Below the pieces are notes generated by a model. The model saw only the letters and a program-made list of their open reading frames with translations, did no database searches and was not told the origin of the DNA. 52,864 bases of DNA from NCBI GenBank assembly GCA_947627665.1, contig CANQWX010000012.1, positions 1 through 52,864 of the forward strand, given 5' to 3'. The DNA is from an uncultured Clostridia bacterium. GTDB taxonomy: Bacteria; Bacillota; Clostridia; Christensenellales; Borkfalkiaceae. Shown piece after piece: positions 42,637-50,127 of the stretch (the first letter of the stretch is position 1; each line of letters begins with the position of its first letter). A program made the position numbers and the translations under genes.

Positions 42637-42678
42637 AGCAATACATATCGCAAAAACCGCTACATAAGGAGAAAAACA

Positions 42679-43917
42679 ATGGTAACGACAAGGACACTTT
42701 CAAACGGCGTGCGCGTCATCGTCAAGCGCATGGAGGGGCTGCTCTCGGTCACGATGGGGGTGCTCGTCGGCACGGGCGCCGCCTACGAAACGGACGAGGA
42801 GGACGGCATCTCCCACTTCATCGAACACATGCAGTTCAAGGGAACGGACAAGCATACCGCCTTCGGACTTTCGGACGCCTTCGACGCGCTCGGCGCGCAG
42901 GTGAACGCTTTTACGGGAAAGGACGTGACCTGCTATTACGCCAAGTCCACGAGCGACCACGCGGCGGAGTCCTTTGCCCTGCTTGCCGAGCTGTTCCTCG
43001 GGTCCACCTTCCCCGAGGAGGAGATGGAGCGGGAGAAGGGGGTCGTCGTCGAAGAGATCAACATGGACGAGGATTCCCCCGAGGACCTCTGCCTCGATCT
43101 GCTCGCCCGCGCGGCGTACGGCAACCGCGGCTACGGGCGGAATATCCTCGGCCCCGTTTCCAACGTGCGCGGCTTTACCCGCGAGCAGCTCTTTGCCTAT
43201 AAGAGGGAGCGCTATTGCCCGCAAAACATCGTCATCTCCTTTGCGGGGAACATCGAACCCGAACTTGCCCTTGCGCTCACGGAGGAACACTTCGGCGGCA
43301 TGCCGCCCTGCGGCGCTTTGCGGCGCACCCCTCCCACGGAGCGCGAAAAGAACGATCTCTTCCGCAAAAAGCCCATCGAACAGGCGCACTTCGCCTTTGC
43401 CTTCGCCACCATCGAGCGGGACGATCCCGCCTTTGCGGCGACGCAGGTGATGAACGCCATTTTGGGCGGCGGCATGAGTTCCCGCCTCTTCAAGCGGGTG
43501 CGCGAGGAACTGGGGCTTGCCTATTCGGTCTATTCCTATTCCTCGCACTACGCGGGGACGGGGCTGTTTACCGTGTATGCGGGCGTCAACCCCAAGAATG
43601 CGGCAAGCGCCGCCGACGCGGTCGTGTCCGTCATCAGGGAGTTCAAAGAAAAGGGGGTCACCGAGGAGGAATTCCTGCGCGGCAGGGAACAGCTCAAATC
43701 GGGCAACATCTTTTCGCAGGAGAACACGTCCTCCCAGATGCTCCTCTACGGCAAACAGCTCCTCTATAAAAACGAGGTCTACGATTTCGAAAAGCGGATG
43801 GCGGAGATCTCCGCGCTGCGTTTGGATGACATCCACGCCGCGATCGCGCAGAACTTCGACTTCGGGCGCGCGTGCGTCGCTTCGGTGGGCAATCTCGAAA
43901 AGCCCATCCATCTATGA
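42679..43917 (+). CDS. M16 family zinc metallopeptidase
   Basis: 412 residues, the standard size of one bacterial processing-peptidase-like subunit. The inverted zinc motif HFIEH (His46, Glu49, His50) is followed by the distal Glu in KGVVVEEINMDED. The C-terminal half lacks a second zinc site, as usual. It degrades peptides in the cytosol; related proteins sit beside polysaccharide deacetylases (YlxY-YmxG gene order in Bacillus). AAGGAGA lies before ATG. Stop overlaps the next start (ATGA). Confidence 0.94.
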   Translation: MVTTRTLSNGVRVIVKRMEGLLSVTMGVLVGTGAAYETDEEDGISHFIEHMQFKGTDKHTAFGLSDAFDALGAQVNAFTGKDVTCYYAKSTSDHAAESFALLAELFLGSTFPEEEMEREKGVVVEEINMDEDSPEDLCLDLLARAAYGNRGYGRNILGPVSNVRGFTREQLFAYKRERYCPQNIVISFAGNIEPELALALTEEHFGGMPPCGALRRTPPTEREKNDLFRKKPIEQAHFAFAFATIERDDPAFAATQVMNAILGGGMSSRLFKRVREELGLAYSVYSYSSHYAGTGLFTVYAGVNPKNAASAADAVVSVIREFKEKGVTEEEFLRGREQLKSGNIFSQENTSSQMLLYGKQLLYKNEVYDFEKRMAEISALRLDDIHAAIAQNFDFGRACVASVGNLEKPIHL

Positions 43918-44393
43918 GCCGCGCGGCGGGCTTTCCGCCCGTCTATGACGGGGAGAGCAGGCTGCTCGTCCTGGGCAGCTTTCCCTCGGTCATGAGCCGC
44001 AAGACGGCGTTTTACTACGGCAATCCGCAGAACCGTTTCTGGCGCACGGTGTGCGGATTTTTCGGGGAAGAGGTCCCGCAGGACGTCGCGGGGAAGCGGG
44101 GATTTCTCCTCCGCAGGCATATCGCGCTGTGGGATGTCGTGACTTCCTGCGAGATCGCAGGCTCTTCGGACGCCTCCATTCGCAAAGAGGAGATCGCGGA
44201 CATTCCCGCCCTGCTCTTAAAGAGCGGCGCCGCGGCGATCTTTTGCAACGGCAGCAAGGCATATGCCCTTTTGAAAGAGCACTTCCCGCAACTTCTTGGC
44301 ATGGCGCGGCTCCTGCCCTCCACCTCGCCCGCCAACCCGCGGTTTTCCGCGCAGGTCTGGTACGGGGCGCTCGGGGAGGTATTCGGCGCCTGA
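43914..44393 (+). CDS. UDG-superfamily DNA glycosylase (deoxyinosine glycosylase-like)
   Basis: 159 residues. LLVLGSFPSVMSRKTAFYYGNPQNRFW carries the motif I GSxPS and the Asn-Arg-Phe segment; ALWDVVTSCEIAGSSDASI and LPSTSPAN supply later motifs. This is the hypoxanthine/deoxyinosine glycosylase (UDG family 6) pattern. It removes deaminated bases from DNA for base-excision repair. It is coupled to the M16 gene by a 4-bp overlap. Confidence 0.87.
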   Translation: MSRAAGFPPVYDGESRLLVLGSFPSVMSRKTAFYYGNPQNRFWRTVCGFFGEEVPQDVAGKRGFLLRRHIALWDVVTSCEIAGSSDASIRKEEIADIPALLLKSGAAAIFCNGSKAYALLKEHFPQLLGMARLLPSTSPANPRFSAQVWYGALGEVFGA

Positions 44394-44440
44394 CCTTCGC
44401 GCCGCCTCGGGCGGCGCGCATGCAAATTTCGGAAAAGGGG

Positions 44441-44469
44441 TTGACATTTGCATTTTTTTGGTATAAAAT
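44441..44469 (+). promoter_or_regulatory. Promoter of acpP
   Basis: TTGACA (44441-44446), 17-bp spacer, TAAAAT (44464-44469). Confidence 0.8.
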
Positions 44470-44507
44470 AGAAAAAAATCGACCGAATTGCGGCCATGGA
44501 GGACGAT

Positions 44508-44738
44508 ATGTTTGAAAAAGTATGCAAAATGCTCGGCGAGCACCTCGGCATCGCACCCGAGAGCATCCGCCCCGAGCAGAAGATCGTTGACGACCTGAAT
44601 GCCGATTCCCTCGACGTGATCGAGCTGATGATGGCGCTGGAGGAAGAGTACGGCATCTCCCTTCCCGAGGAGGAGATGGAAAACGTCAAGACGGTACAGG
44701 ACGTTGTCGACATGATGGAACGCATCACCGCCAAATAA
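44508..44738 (+). CDS. acpP: Acyl carrier protein
   Basis: 76 residues, acidic four-helix ACP. NADSLDVIELMM holds Ser34, to which 4'-phosphopantetheine is attached. It carries acyl chains in fatty acid synthesis. ATG 44508 is preferred to ATG 44496 because GGAGGACGAT lies between them and fits only the second. Own promoter and terminator; no fab genes adjoin. Confidence 0.95.
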   Translation: MFEKVCKMLGEHLGIAPESIRPEQKIVDDLNADSLDVIELMMALEEEYGISLPEEEMENVKTVQDVVDMMERITAK

Positions 44739-44753
44739 AAAAGAAGAGAATCG

Positions 44754-44793
44754 GGCGCGCGCTTTCCGCTGCGGAAAGCGCGCGCCTTTTTTT
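44754..44793 (+). terminator. acpP terminator
   Basis: 15-bp stem GGCGCGCGCTTTCCG/CGGAAAGCGCGCGCC and a run of seven T. Confidence 0.95.
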
Positions 44794-44840
44794 CGCGGCG
44801 GGCGCGGGAAGAAAAAATCGCGGAAACCGCCCTCCGTTCT

Positions 44841-44869
44841 TTGCTTTTTTCGGGCGGCTGTGTTATAAT
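44841..44869 (+). promoter_or_regulatory. Promoter of the STAS-SpoIIE operon
   Basis: TTGCTT (44841-44846), 17-bp spacer, TGT-TATAAT (-10 at 44864-44869), extended -10. Confidence 0.8.
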
Positions 44870-44925
44870 ACGGTTTGATGGCCCCGCGCTCGCTCCGATC
44901 GGGAACGCGGGAAGGAGTTACATTT

Positions 44926-45222
44926 ATGGAAATCGGCAAGACCACCGACGGCAATGCCGTCATGCTCTCTCTGAGCGGTTGGCTCGACGCGCTCTCCGCG
45001 CCCGCGCTCGCGGCGGCGGTAGGGGAGGTCGGCGAAACGTGCGACCTCGTGCTCGACCTCGAGGGGCTGGAATATCTCTCCTCCATGGGGCTGAGGGAAA
45101 TCGTCCGCGCGCAGCGGAAAATGTCGCAAAAGGGCAGCTTTACCGTGGTACGCGTGCCGCAGACGGTCGCGGACGTGCTCCGCATGACCGGACTTTACGG
45201 GAGGTTGAATATACTGTCATGA
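44926..45222 (+). CDS. STAS-domain anti-sigma factor antagonist
   Basis: 98 residues, a single STAS domain like SpoIIAA/RsbV. LDLEGLEYLSSMGLREI holds Ser53, the predicted phosphorylation site. In a partner switch, the unphosphorylated protein captures an anti-sigma kinase; phosphorylation releases it. GGAAGGAG precedes ATG 44926. It overlaps the next gene by 4 bp, which encodes the phosphatase and a kinase-like domain. No sigma factor gene is in the window. Confidence 0.9.
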   Translation: MEIGKTTDGNAVMLSLSGWLDALSAPALAAAVGEVGETCDLVLDLEGLEYLSSMGLREIVRAQRKMSQKGSFTVVRVPQTVADVLRMTGLYGRLNILS

Positions 45223-46748
45223 AAAACAAAGACGTCCAAAAGAAGCGCAAGCCGCTCTTTCTTCCGTCGGTCCTCTCTTTCCTCGTCCTTCTGATCGCCG
45301 CCGCCGTATTCGGCGTCGTGCGGTATTTTCTCCTCACCGGGGATGGGGCGACCTCCCGCGAAGCGCTCTTCCGCGTGCTGTGGGAAACGGTCCCCGCCCT
45401 CGCCGTGCTCCTCGCGTTCGGGCTTGTCATGCTGATTTTGCTCGCGGCATCCGTGGTAAGGCCGCTGAAAAAGATGCGGACTTCCGCCTCGCGGATCGCC
45501 GAACGGGTCGAACATCACGAACCCGCCGTGGCGGTCGCGGGCGCGGGCTGCGTGGGCGCCCTCTCCCAGACGCTGGAAGAGGAAGAGAAAGAACTTTCGG
45601 CGCTCCTTGCCCGCGTGGCGCAGCAGACGGACGAACAGGTCACGGAGCGGGAAAAGAGGCGCGCCGCGCTCGCGGTGTGCGCCGCTGCCGTTCCCGAGCG
45701 GATCGACCTTGCCGCGCTCACTTACGGCGTCCATACCTGCACGCTGCACTCTTCTTCGGTCGGGGCGGACCTCTGCGACGGCTTTGCTTTGGACGACCGC
45801 CGCATGTGCGTCGCCATCGGCGACGTGTGGGAGAGGGGCCTTCCCGCCGCGCTCTTTTCCGCATGGCTCCTGCGCGGACTGCGGGAGCAGATGCACAAGG
45901 GCAGATCGCCCGCCGCAGCGCTCTCCGCTCTCAACAAGCTCGCATACGAGAGGGGGGACGGCATGGCGGCGACCCTGTTCTGCGCCGTGCTGGACAGCGT
46001 GTCGGGCGAACTTCGCTATGCCAACGCGGGGCACCTTCCGCCCGTCGTGGCGGGGGAAACGTCGGGCTTTCTGCGCATGCGCGCGGGGACGCCGCTCGGG
46101 CTATACGCGGACGCGGAATTCACCGACGAAACGTTTGCGCTCCGTCCCGGGCAGGGACTGATCGCCTATACGGACGGCGTGGTCAACGCCTTTAACGGAA
46201 GGGAATATTTCGGTTACGACAGGCTGCTCTCCGCCGTCGGGGAGCACTTCGGGAACGCCCTCAAAACGGACGGCGTGGCGGAGGACATCGCGCTTGCGGC
46301 AAAGGATTTCGGCGCGCTCAAAGAGGACGACTGCGCCGTGCTGGCACTCTTCTTCCCCGCGGGCGCACACCGCTTGCTGGCGCCCGAGCTTTCCGAACTC
46401 GAAAAGATGCGCGAACTTCTCGAGCATTGGCTGCACGAGGACCCGCGCAAGAAAAATATCGAGCTTGCTTGCGAAGAGATCTTCACCAATATCGTGAACC
46501 ATGCGGGCGCAAAGACCATCCGTATCGGCTGCGAGCGGGAGGAAAACAGCCTCATCATCCGCTTTACCGACGACGGGGAACCCTTCAATCCGTTGCAGGC
46601 GGAGAACGGCGAAAAGGACTTCTATTCCTATGCGGAGGGCGGCATGGGCATGACGATCATCCGCCGCATCGCGGGCGAGATCTTCTACCGCACCCAACAA
46701 AACCAAAACGTGCTCACCGTGCGGTTCCCCGTCATCAAGGGGATCTGA
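45219..46748 (+). CDS. Membrane SpoIIE-type phosphatase fused to a HATPase (RsbW-like) domain
   Basis: 509 residues. Two membrane helices (~15-37, ~58-80) and a HAMP-like stretch (~80-130) lead to a PP2C/SpoIIE domain (~165-375) with its metal Asp residues (VGADLCD, IGDV, YTDG, EDDCAVL). A C-terminal GHKL ATPase domain (~390-509) follows with N-box ELACEEIFTNIVNHA, G1 TDDGEPF and G2 EGGMGMTII. It resembles RsbU joined to RsbW. The phosphatase would activate the STAS partner and the ATPase domain could phosphorylate it, both in one chain; output by direct partner switching is inference. Confidence 0.9.
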   Translation: MKNKDVQKKRKPLFLPSVLSFLVLLIAAAVFGVVRYFLLTGDGATSREALFRVLWETVPALAVLLAFGLVMLILLAASVVRPLKKMRTSASRIAERVEHHEPAVAVAGAGCVGALSQTLEEEEKELSALLARVAQQTDEQVTEREKRRAALAVCAAAVPERIDLAALTYGVHTCTLHSSSVGADLCDGFALDDRRMCVAIGDVWERGLPAALFSAWLLRGLREQMHKGRSPAAALSALNKLAYERGDGMAATLFCAVLDSVSGELRYANAGHLPPVVAGETSGFLRMRAGTPLGLYADAEFTDETFALRPGQGLIAYTDGVVNAFNGREYFGYDRLLSAVGEHFGNALKTDGVAEDIALAAKDFGALKEDDCAVLALFFPAGAHRLLAPELSELEKMRELLEHWLHEDPRKKNIELACEEIFTNIVNHAGAKTIRIGCEREENSLIIRFTDDGEPFNPLQAENGEKDFYSYAEGGMGMTIIRRIAGEIFYRTQQNQNVLTVRFPVIKGI

Positions 46749-46812
46749 GCGGAGAGGGAAAAAGGCGGCGCTCTTGCGGATAAATTTTCCTTGCGAAACT
46801 TTGCGCGAGCAG

Positions 46813-46841
46813 TTGCCTTTTTCCGCGGCGTTTGCTATAAT
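46813..46841 (+). promoter_or_regulatory. Promoter of the 6S-like RNA
   Basis: TTGCCT (46813-46818), 17-bp spacer, TGC-TATAAT (-10 at 46836-46841); start near G46848. Confidence 0.85.
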
Positions 46842-46847
46842 GAGAAT

Positions 46848-47030
46848 GACACCTGCGGTGTACGGGATTCGGAGAATGCGTGATCCACAAAGTAATTCCG
46901 GGAGCCGCTGTCGCGCGGGATAGGCAAGGTCTGCTTTTGCGGAAAGACCGATGTCCGTGCGCACGGCACCCACCTGCGAGAAGCGGGTTAACCTTTTCCG
47001 AGTCGCGGCACAGGCGGATGTCTTTTTTTT
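46848..47030 (+). ncRNA. ssrS: 6S RNA candidate
   Basis: About 183 nt between a strong promoter and a run of eight T (47023-47030), with no ORF. The ends pair (5' GACACCTGC with 3' GCGGATGTC, one mismatch). The 3' side of the centre has the small hairpin ACCTGC-GAGAA-GCGGGT, preceded by CACCC and followed by TAACC, as in the E. coli 6S central bubble (CACCTTG...AAGGGTT). Long imperfect rod elsewhere. 6S RNA binds RNA polymerase holoenzyme as a mimic of an open promoter. Identity rests on structure; alternatives are an unknown small RNA. Confidence 0.68.
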
Positions 47031-47080
47031 GCGGAATTTCGGTGCGCGAAAAATTTTTTTGTTTTTGCCGTAAAAATCGG

Positions 47081-47109
47081 TTGCAAGAACGCGCCGATTA
47101 TGGTATAAT
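47081..47109 (+). promoter_or_regulatory. Promoter of the tRNA-Glu unit
   Basis: TTGCAA (47081-47086), 17-bp spacer, TGG-TATAAT (-10 at 47104-47109). It lies 30 bp before the broken tRNA copy and 180 bp before the intact one. Confidence 0.85.
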
Positions 47110-47139
47110 CACAGAGCGATCGGGAAACCGACGCAAAAC

Positions 47140-47265
47140 GGCCTTGTGGTCAAGCGGTTAAGACGGCGGGTCTTAACGGGACGGTCACGGGGGCGTCCCG
47201 CCCGAAGTTCTTTTGCGGACGAAGGGCGGCACGAGCGGGCATAGCCCGCGAAGTATTCCCGGCAA
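47140..47265 (+). pseudogene. Broken tRNA-Glu copy
   Basis: 47140-47168 equals the first 29 bases of the intact tRNA-Glu: acceptor 5' strand, D-arm and half of the anticodon stem. After that it diverges; 47199-47253 resembles the dispersed element at 41591-41640 (shared AAGGGCGGCACGAGC), and 47255-47265 matches the 3' T-arm piece ATTCCCGGCAA. The anticodon loop and acceptor 3' strand are missing, so no tRNA can form. Confidence 0.75.
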
Positions 47266-47290
47266 AGGGAATCGAAGGAAAAGCGAATAC

Positions 47291-47365
47291 GGCCTTGTGG
47301 TCAAGCGGTTAAGACGGCGCCCTCTCACGGCGCAATCCCGGGTTCGATTCCCGGCAAGGTCACCA
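47291..47365 (+). tRNA. tRNA-Glu (anticodon CTC)
   Basis: 75 nt including an encoded CCA. Acceptor GGCCTTG/CAAGGTC (one G-U pair), D-arm with GGTCAAGCGGTTAAGAC, anticodon stem GCGCC/GGCGC with loop CTCTCAC, T-arm CCGGGTTCGATTCCCGG. Anticodon CTC reads GAG. A terminator follows at 47379. Confidence 0.97.
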
Positions 47366-47378
47366 CTCTGGGACGGCT

Positions 47379-47419
47379 CGAACACTTTCGTTGATGAACG
47401 AAATGTTCGGGTCGTTTTT
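47379..47419 (+). terminator. tRNA-Glu terminator
   Basis: CGAACACTTTCGTT pairs with AACGAAATGTTCG (one bulged C) around GATG; then GGGTCGTTTTT. Confidence 0.85.
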
Positions 47420-47434
47420 CCGTTTTAAGCGAGA

Positions 47435-47463
47435 AAGTCACTCCGTTTGGAGTGGCTTTTTTG
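47435..47463 (+). terminator. Second terminator-like hairpin
   Basis: AAGTCACTCC-GTTT-GGAGTGGCTT followed by TTTTTG. Reason for a second one is unclear; it may close an unseen transcript. Confidence 0.75.
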
Positions 47464-47567
47464 CATATATAAGCGATGTTTTCTCCTTTTTTTGCCTTTT
47501 GGCGGTTGATGGTAGCATAACCCTCGGTGGAAGTAAACGGGTGAAAAAATTTGCTTTGGATACGGAT

Positions 47568-47626
47568 CCGCCCGAAGACGGTCAAAGAACAGCTTTTGTT
47601 CAAGGACTGCCTTCGGGCGGTTTTTT
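47568..47626 (+). terminator. Long hairpin with T-run; possible end of a small RNA
   Basis: CCGCCCGAAG pairs with CTTCGGGCGG (47568-47577, 47611-47620), with an inner GAAC/GTTC stem, then six T. No gene lies between it and the tRNA terminators, so a short untranslated RNA may start near 47480-47520. Confidence 0.6.
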
Positions 47627-47756
47627 GTTTTATGCAAATTTTTTCCCTGTTCCGTTGACTTCCCCCAGCTCTCCGATATGAAAAGGCATGACTGTTCGGG
47701 TCATGCTCCCTTCCCCTGTTGCCAAAAGGCAAAAAAGAAAAAAAGGAGAAAAGAAA

Positions 47757-48056
47757 ATGAGAAAAGTAGTTTGTTCGGTTTCCAAAAGGAATGGAAGTCA
47801 AAAGTGGTCCGGTGTTGGGTATCTGGCAGAAGATAACCTGTTCGTTCCCGCACTCTCGCAAAACGGAAAACCCTATATCAAGGTGATCGAAGGTGTCAAA
47901 GGATACTGCGCATCTAACGGAAGGGACAAAGAGTACAGCGGAATCGTAACGCAAGCCCTCGAAAATGTATCTATCTTCAATCAAGAGAAAGACAGATACG
48001 AAACCATCGACTACCTCGAAGTGGAATACCGCGTCTGGTACAAATATGCAGATTGA
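47757..48056 (+). CDS. Unknown small protein, first gene of the accessory block
   Basis: 99 residues, basic at the N-terminus, with no membrane helix. AAAAGGAGAAAAG precedes ATG 47757. The sequence (KRNGSQKWSGVGYLAEDNLFVPALSQNGKPYIKVIEG...) looks like a small beta-rich protein; I know no family. It opens a run of genes in one direction with short gaps and a visibly lower GC content than the core genome. A weak TTGACT-16-TATGAA at 47655-47682 could be its promoter. Confidence 0.65.
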   Translation: MRKVVCSVSKRNGSQKWSGVGYLAEDNLFVPALSQNGKPYIKVIEGVKGYCASNGRDKEYSGIVTQALENVSIFNQEKDRYETIDYLEVEYRVWYKYAD

Positions 48057-48069
48057 GGAGGACGTAGAA

Positions 48070-48306
48070 ATGGATAAGCGTTATATGTACGAATATTATC
48101 ACTTCGACGGAGATCACACCGTCATTTTCAACATCATCGAAGTCAACGAGCAGCGGCAGGAAATCACGCTCGCCGTGAGCAATCAAGGCAGGTTGACACA
48201 GACAACCTATGACTTGAAAGGTGATGAAAACGATCTGTACTTTGAATATGGCATCTTTGGGGAATGCAAGATCCCCGTAAATGAATTTGTAAACATGGAG
48301 GACTAA
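48070..48306 (+). CDS. Unknown small acidic protein
   Basis: 78 residues; GAGGAGG precedes ATG 48070 by a normal distance. Acidic, beta-rich (TVIFNIIEVNEQRQEITLAVSNQG), no Cys. Thirteen bases after the previous stop. No family recognised; small acidic proteins of this size are frequent in conjugative elements. Confidence 0.6.
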   Translation: MDKRYMYEYYHFDGDHTVIFNIIEVNEQRQEITLAVSNQGRLTQTTYDLKGDENDLYFEYGIFGECKIPVNEFVNMED

Positions 48307-48309
48307 ACA

Positions 48310-48624
48310 ATGAACATCGAAATCAAGAACCTGCGAAATCACGAATTTCACAACGAACCGTGGCAATTCCGCGTTGACCGAGGAACACCCGTCGGCAACC
48401 CTTATCGAATGTACGATGAAAGCGAACGCGACGCTGTTTGTAACAAATACGCACTGCACTTCAAATGGCTTCTGGTACATTCGGATCAGGCAAAAGAGTA
48501 TCTAAATTCTATGCTGGATGCGCTGAAAGAGTACGGACATATCGAACTGTACTGCTGGTGCGCTCCGAAACGCTGCCATGCTCGGACAATAAGGGGCTGG
48601 CTTATCTCTCACTATGAAAATTGA
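48310..48624 (+). CDS. DUF4326-type protein
   Basis: 104 residues. RVDRGTPVGNPYRMYDES at ~21-38 and the C-terminal ELYCWCAPKRCHARTIRGW fit DUF4326, common in phages and mobile elements, function unknown. The CWCAPKRCH cluster could bind zinc. The GGAGGA at the end of the preceding gene is its ribosome site, with a 3-bp gap between genes. Confidence 0.75.
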   Translation: MNIEIKNLRNHEFHNEPWQFRVDRGTPVGNPYRMYDESERDAVCNKYALHFKWLLVHSDQAKEYLNSMLDALKEYGHIELYCWCAPKRCHARTIRGWLISHYEN

Positions 48625-48640
48625 TAAAGGAGGAAGAACT

Positions 48641-48949
48641 ATGAACGGCACGATTTATCTCGTACTTCTGAATTGGAGTACAGACGACAGCGACGGAATC
48701 GAAACTTTCCTGTATGCCGACCGAAAAGCCGCATACAAGAAATATCAAGATTTGATCGCTGACGCGAAGAACCCCGACATCTCTCCCCTCGGACAAGTAT
48801 TCGATAAGAACGGTGAACCGAGTGATGGTTACGAACTTGATTTTAACGAATGCGAACGGGAAGAAGCCGAACTGTATTGGCACCTTGTGGAACGGAGCAA
48901 TTACAATCGGCACTATTTTGTAGATTTGAAAAGAACGGGATTGCAATGA
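48641..48949 (+). CDS. Unknown small protein, paralogue of the gene at 49809
   Basis: 102 residues. IYLVLLNWSTDDSDGIETFLYADRKAAYKKYQDLI aligns with IYLVTLDWAFDDEHGLEIYPFREYDAAYDKFKELI in the gene at 49809-50111; a later VFDKNGEPSDGYELD parallels MDEDGNPNDGYDICVD. The pair would arise by duplication. No known family or catalytic motif. AAAGGAGGAAGAACT precedes the start. Confidence 0.7.
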   Translation: MNGTIYLVLLNWSTDDSDGIETFLYADRKAAYKKYQDLIADAKNPDISPLGQVFDKNGEPSDGYELDFNECEREEAELYWHLVERSNYNRHYFVDLKRTGLQ

Positions 48950-48994
48950 AGCACACAGACGAAATTCAATACAAAAAATATTTGGAGGATTGAC

Positions 48995-49780
48995 ATGAAA
49001 ATTATCGGTTATCAAAAAGACTATTGCACGGCGACCGTCAAAATCTTGCGTAATTGTCAAAAACTTTGCACGGCTTGCGGCGTAGATTTTTATTATGTCA
49101 CAAGCAAAAACGACGAACGGTTGACGGACTATTATTATCATATCGACGGCACAAAGGATCTTCTGGACAGACTTCATATCAGTTCGTATAACACCCCGGA
49201 AGAAGTAAAAGATCTGCTTCTCAACCGAATTTCAGAGCAACAGTTGAAACCCCTTGTCCCGAATGTGGCAGAGAAAATAAAAATAATCAAAGCTACAATC
49301 GAATCAAAACAGTGGACGAGCAATGGCGACGCCTTGTTCTGTGAAATCGTCGGTGAAAACGATCTCGCGGAGCAAGTACGCAAAAACCGCGCCGAGATCC
49401 TTGAACTGAAACGGCTCGAAGAGGAAGAAGAAAGACAAGAAAGAGAAAAGTGCCGCCTTGAAGCAGAAGAAGCGGCAAGAAAGAAGCTGGTCGAACGCAT
49501 CGAAAACATCAAAGCTAAAATTTTATCCGAACAGTCGGTCACTGCGGAAGAATTTGAACTGATTGCGCGGGACTGTAACATCGCTCTTCCGATCAAACTT
49601 GTCGGCTGGCTGCGGGAATACTGTCATACGATTCTAATTCAAAAACGAATCGACCCGCCACCCTATGGAAGCTATTTTGAATACAAATACAAAACAAGTT
49701 ATAGTTACACAAAAAAACATCATACGAGTATGGCAATTTTCAAATATGCCGATCTGGTCGCCGAAAAAATCGGATTATAG
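48995..49780 (+). CDS. Unknown protein with central coiled coil
   Basis: 261 residues. N-terminal ~90 residues contain five Cys (Cys11, Cys21, Cys26, Cys29 among them) and DYYYHIDGTKDLLDR. Residues ~130-175 are a highly charged coiled coil (RLEEEEERQEREKCRLEAEEAARKK, shown in part). The rest is helical and basic with many Tyr and Lys. TTGGAGGAT precedes ATG 48995. No family recognised; the coiled coil suggests oligomerisation. Confidence 0.65.
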   Translation: MKIIGYQKDYCTATVKILRNCQKLCTACGVDFYYVTSKNDERLTDYYYHIDGTKDLLDRLHISSYNTPEEVKDLLLNRISEQQLKPLVPNVAEKIKIIKATIESKQWTSNGDALFCEIVGENDLAEQVRKNRAEILELKRLEEEEERQEREKCRLEAEEAARKKLVERIENIKAKILSEQSVTAEEFELIARDCNIALPIKLVGWLREYCHTILIQKRIDPPPYGSYFEYKYKTSYSYTKKHHTSMAIFKYADLVAEKIGL

Positions 49781-49808
49781 AAAGAAATACAATTAACGGA
49801 GAATTACA

Positions 49809-50111
49809 ATGAAAAACGCTATTTACCTTGTTACGCTTGACTGGGCGTTTGATGATGAACACGGATTGGAAATTTACCCTTTCCGCGAATACGATGCCGC
49901 CTATGATAAATTCAAAGAACTGATCGAACATGAAATCAAAACAAGTTGGTTGGAAGAAGCAATGGACGAGGACGGCAACCCCAACGACGGGTACGACATT
50001 TGCGTCGATGACAATAACTCCGGCAATTCAGATGTGTATTTTTACGCAACAGATGATACGCACATCGGACGTTATACGAACATTGAACTGCAAAAAAAGG
50101 AAATTCTATAA
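49809..50111 (+). CDS. Unknown small protein, paralogue of the gene at 48641
   Basis: 100 residues, same family as 48641-48949 with most identity in the first 40 residues and around the NPNDGYD segment. Acidic and rich in aromatic residues. ACGGAGAATTAC precedes the start. Confidence 0.7.
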   Translation: MKNAIYLVTLDWAFDDEHGLEIYPFREYDAAYDKFKELIEHEIKTSWLEEAMDEDGNPNDGYDICVDDNNSGNSDVYFYATDDTHIGRYTNIELQKKEIL

Positions 50112-50127
50112 CGGAGGACTATAAAAA

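Noticed and set aside
44878..44926. Earlier start of the STAS gene at ATG 44878
   Set aside because: It lacks a ribosome site and would add residues with no STAS similarity; GGAAGGAG marks ATG 44926.
47140..47215. Second functional tRNA-Glu
   Set aside because: Only the first 29 bases match; no anticodon loop, T-arm or acceptor partner follows in register.
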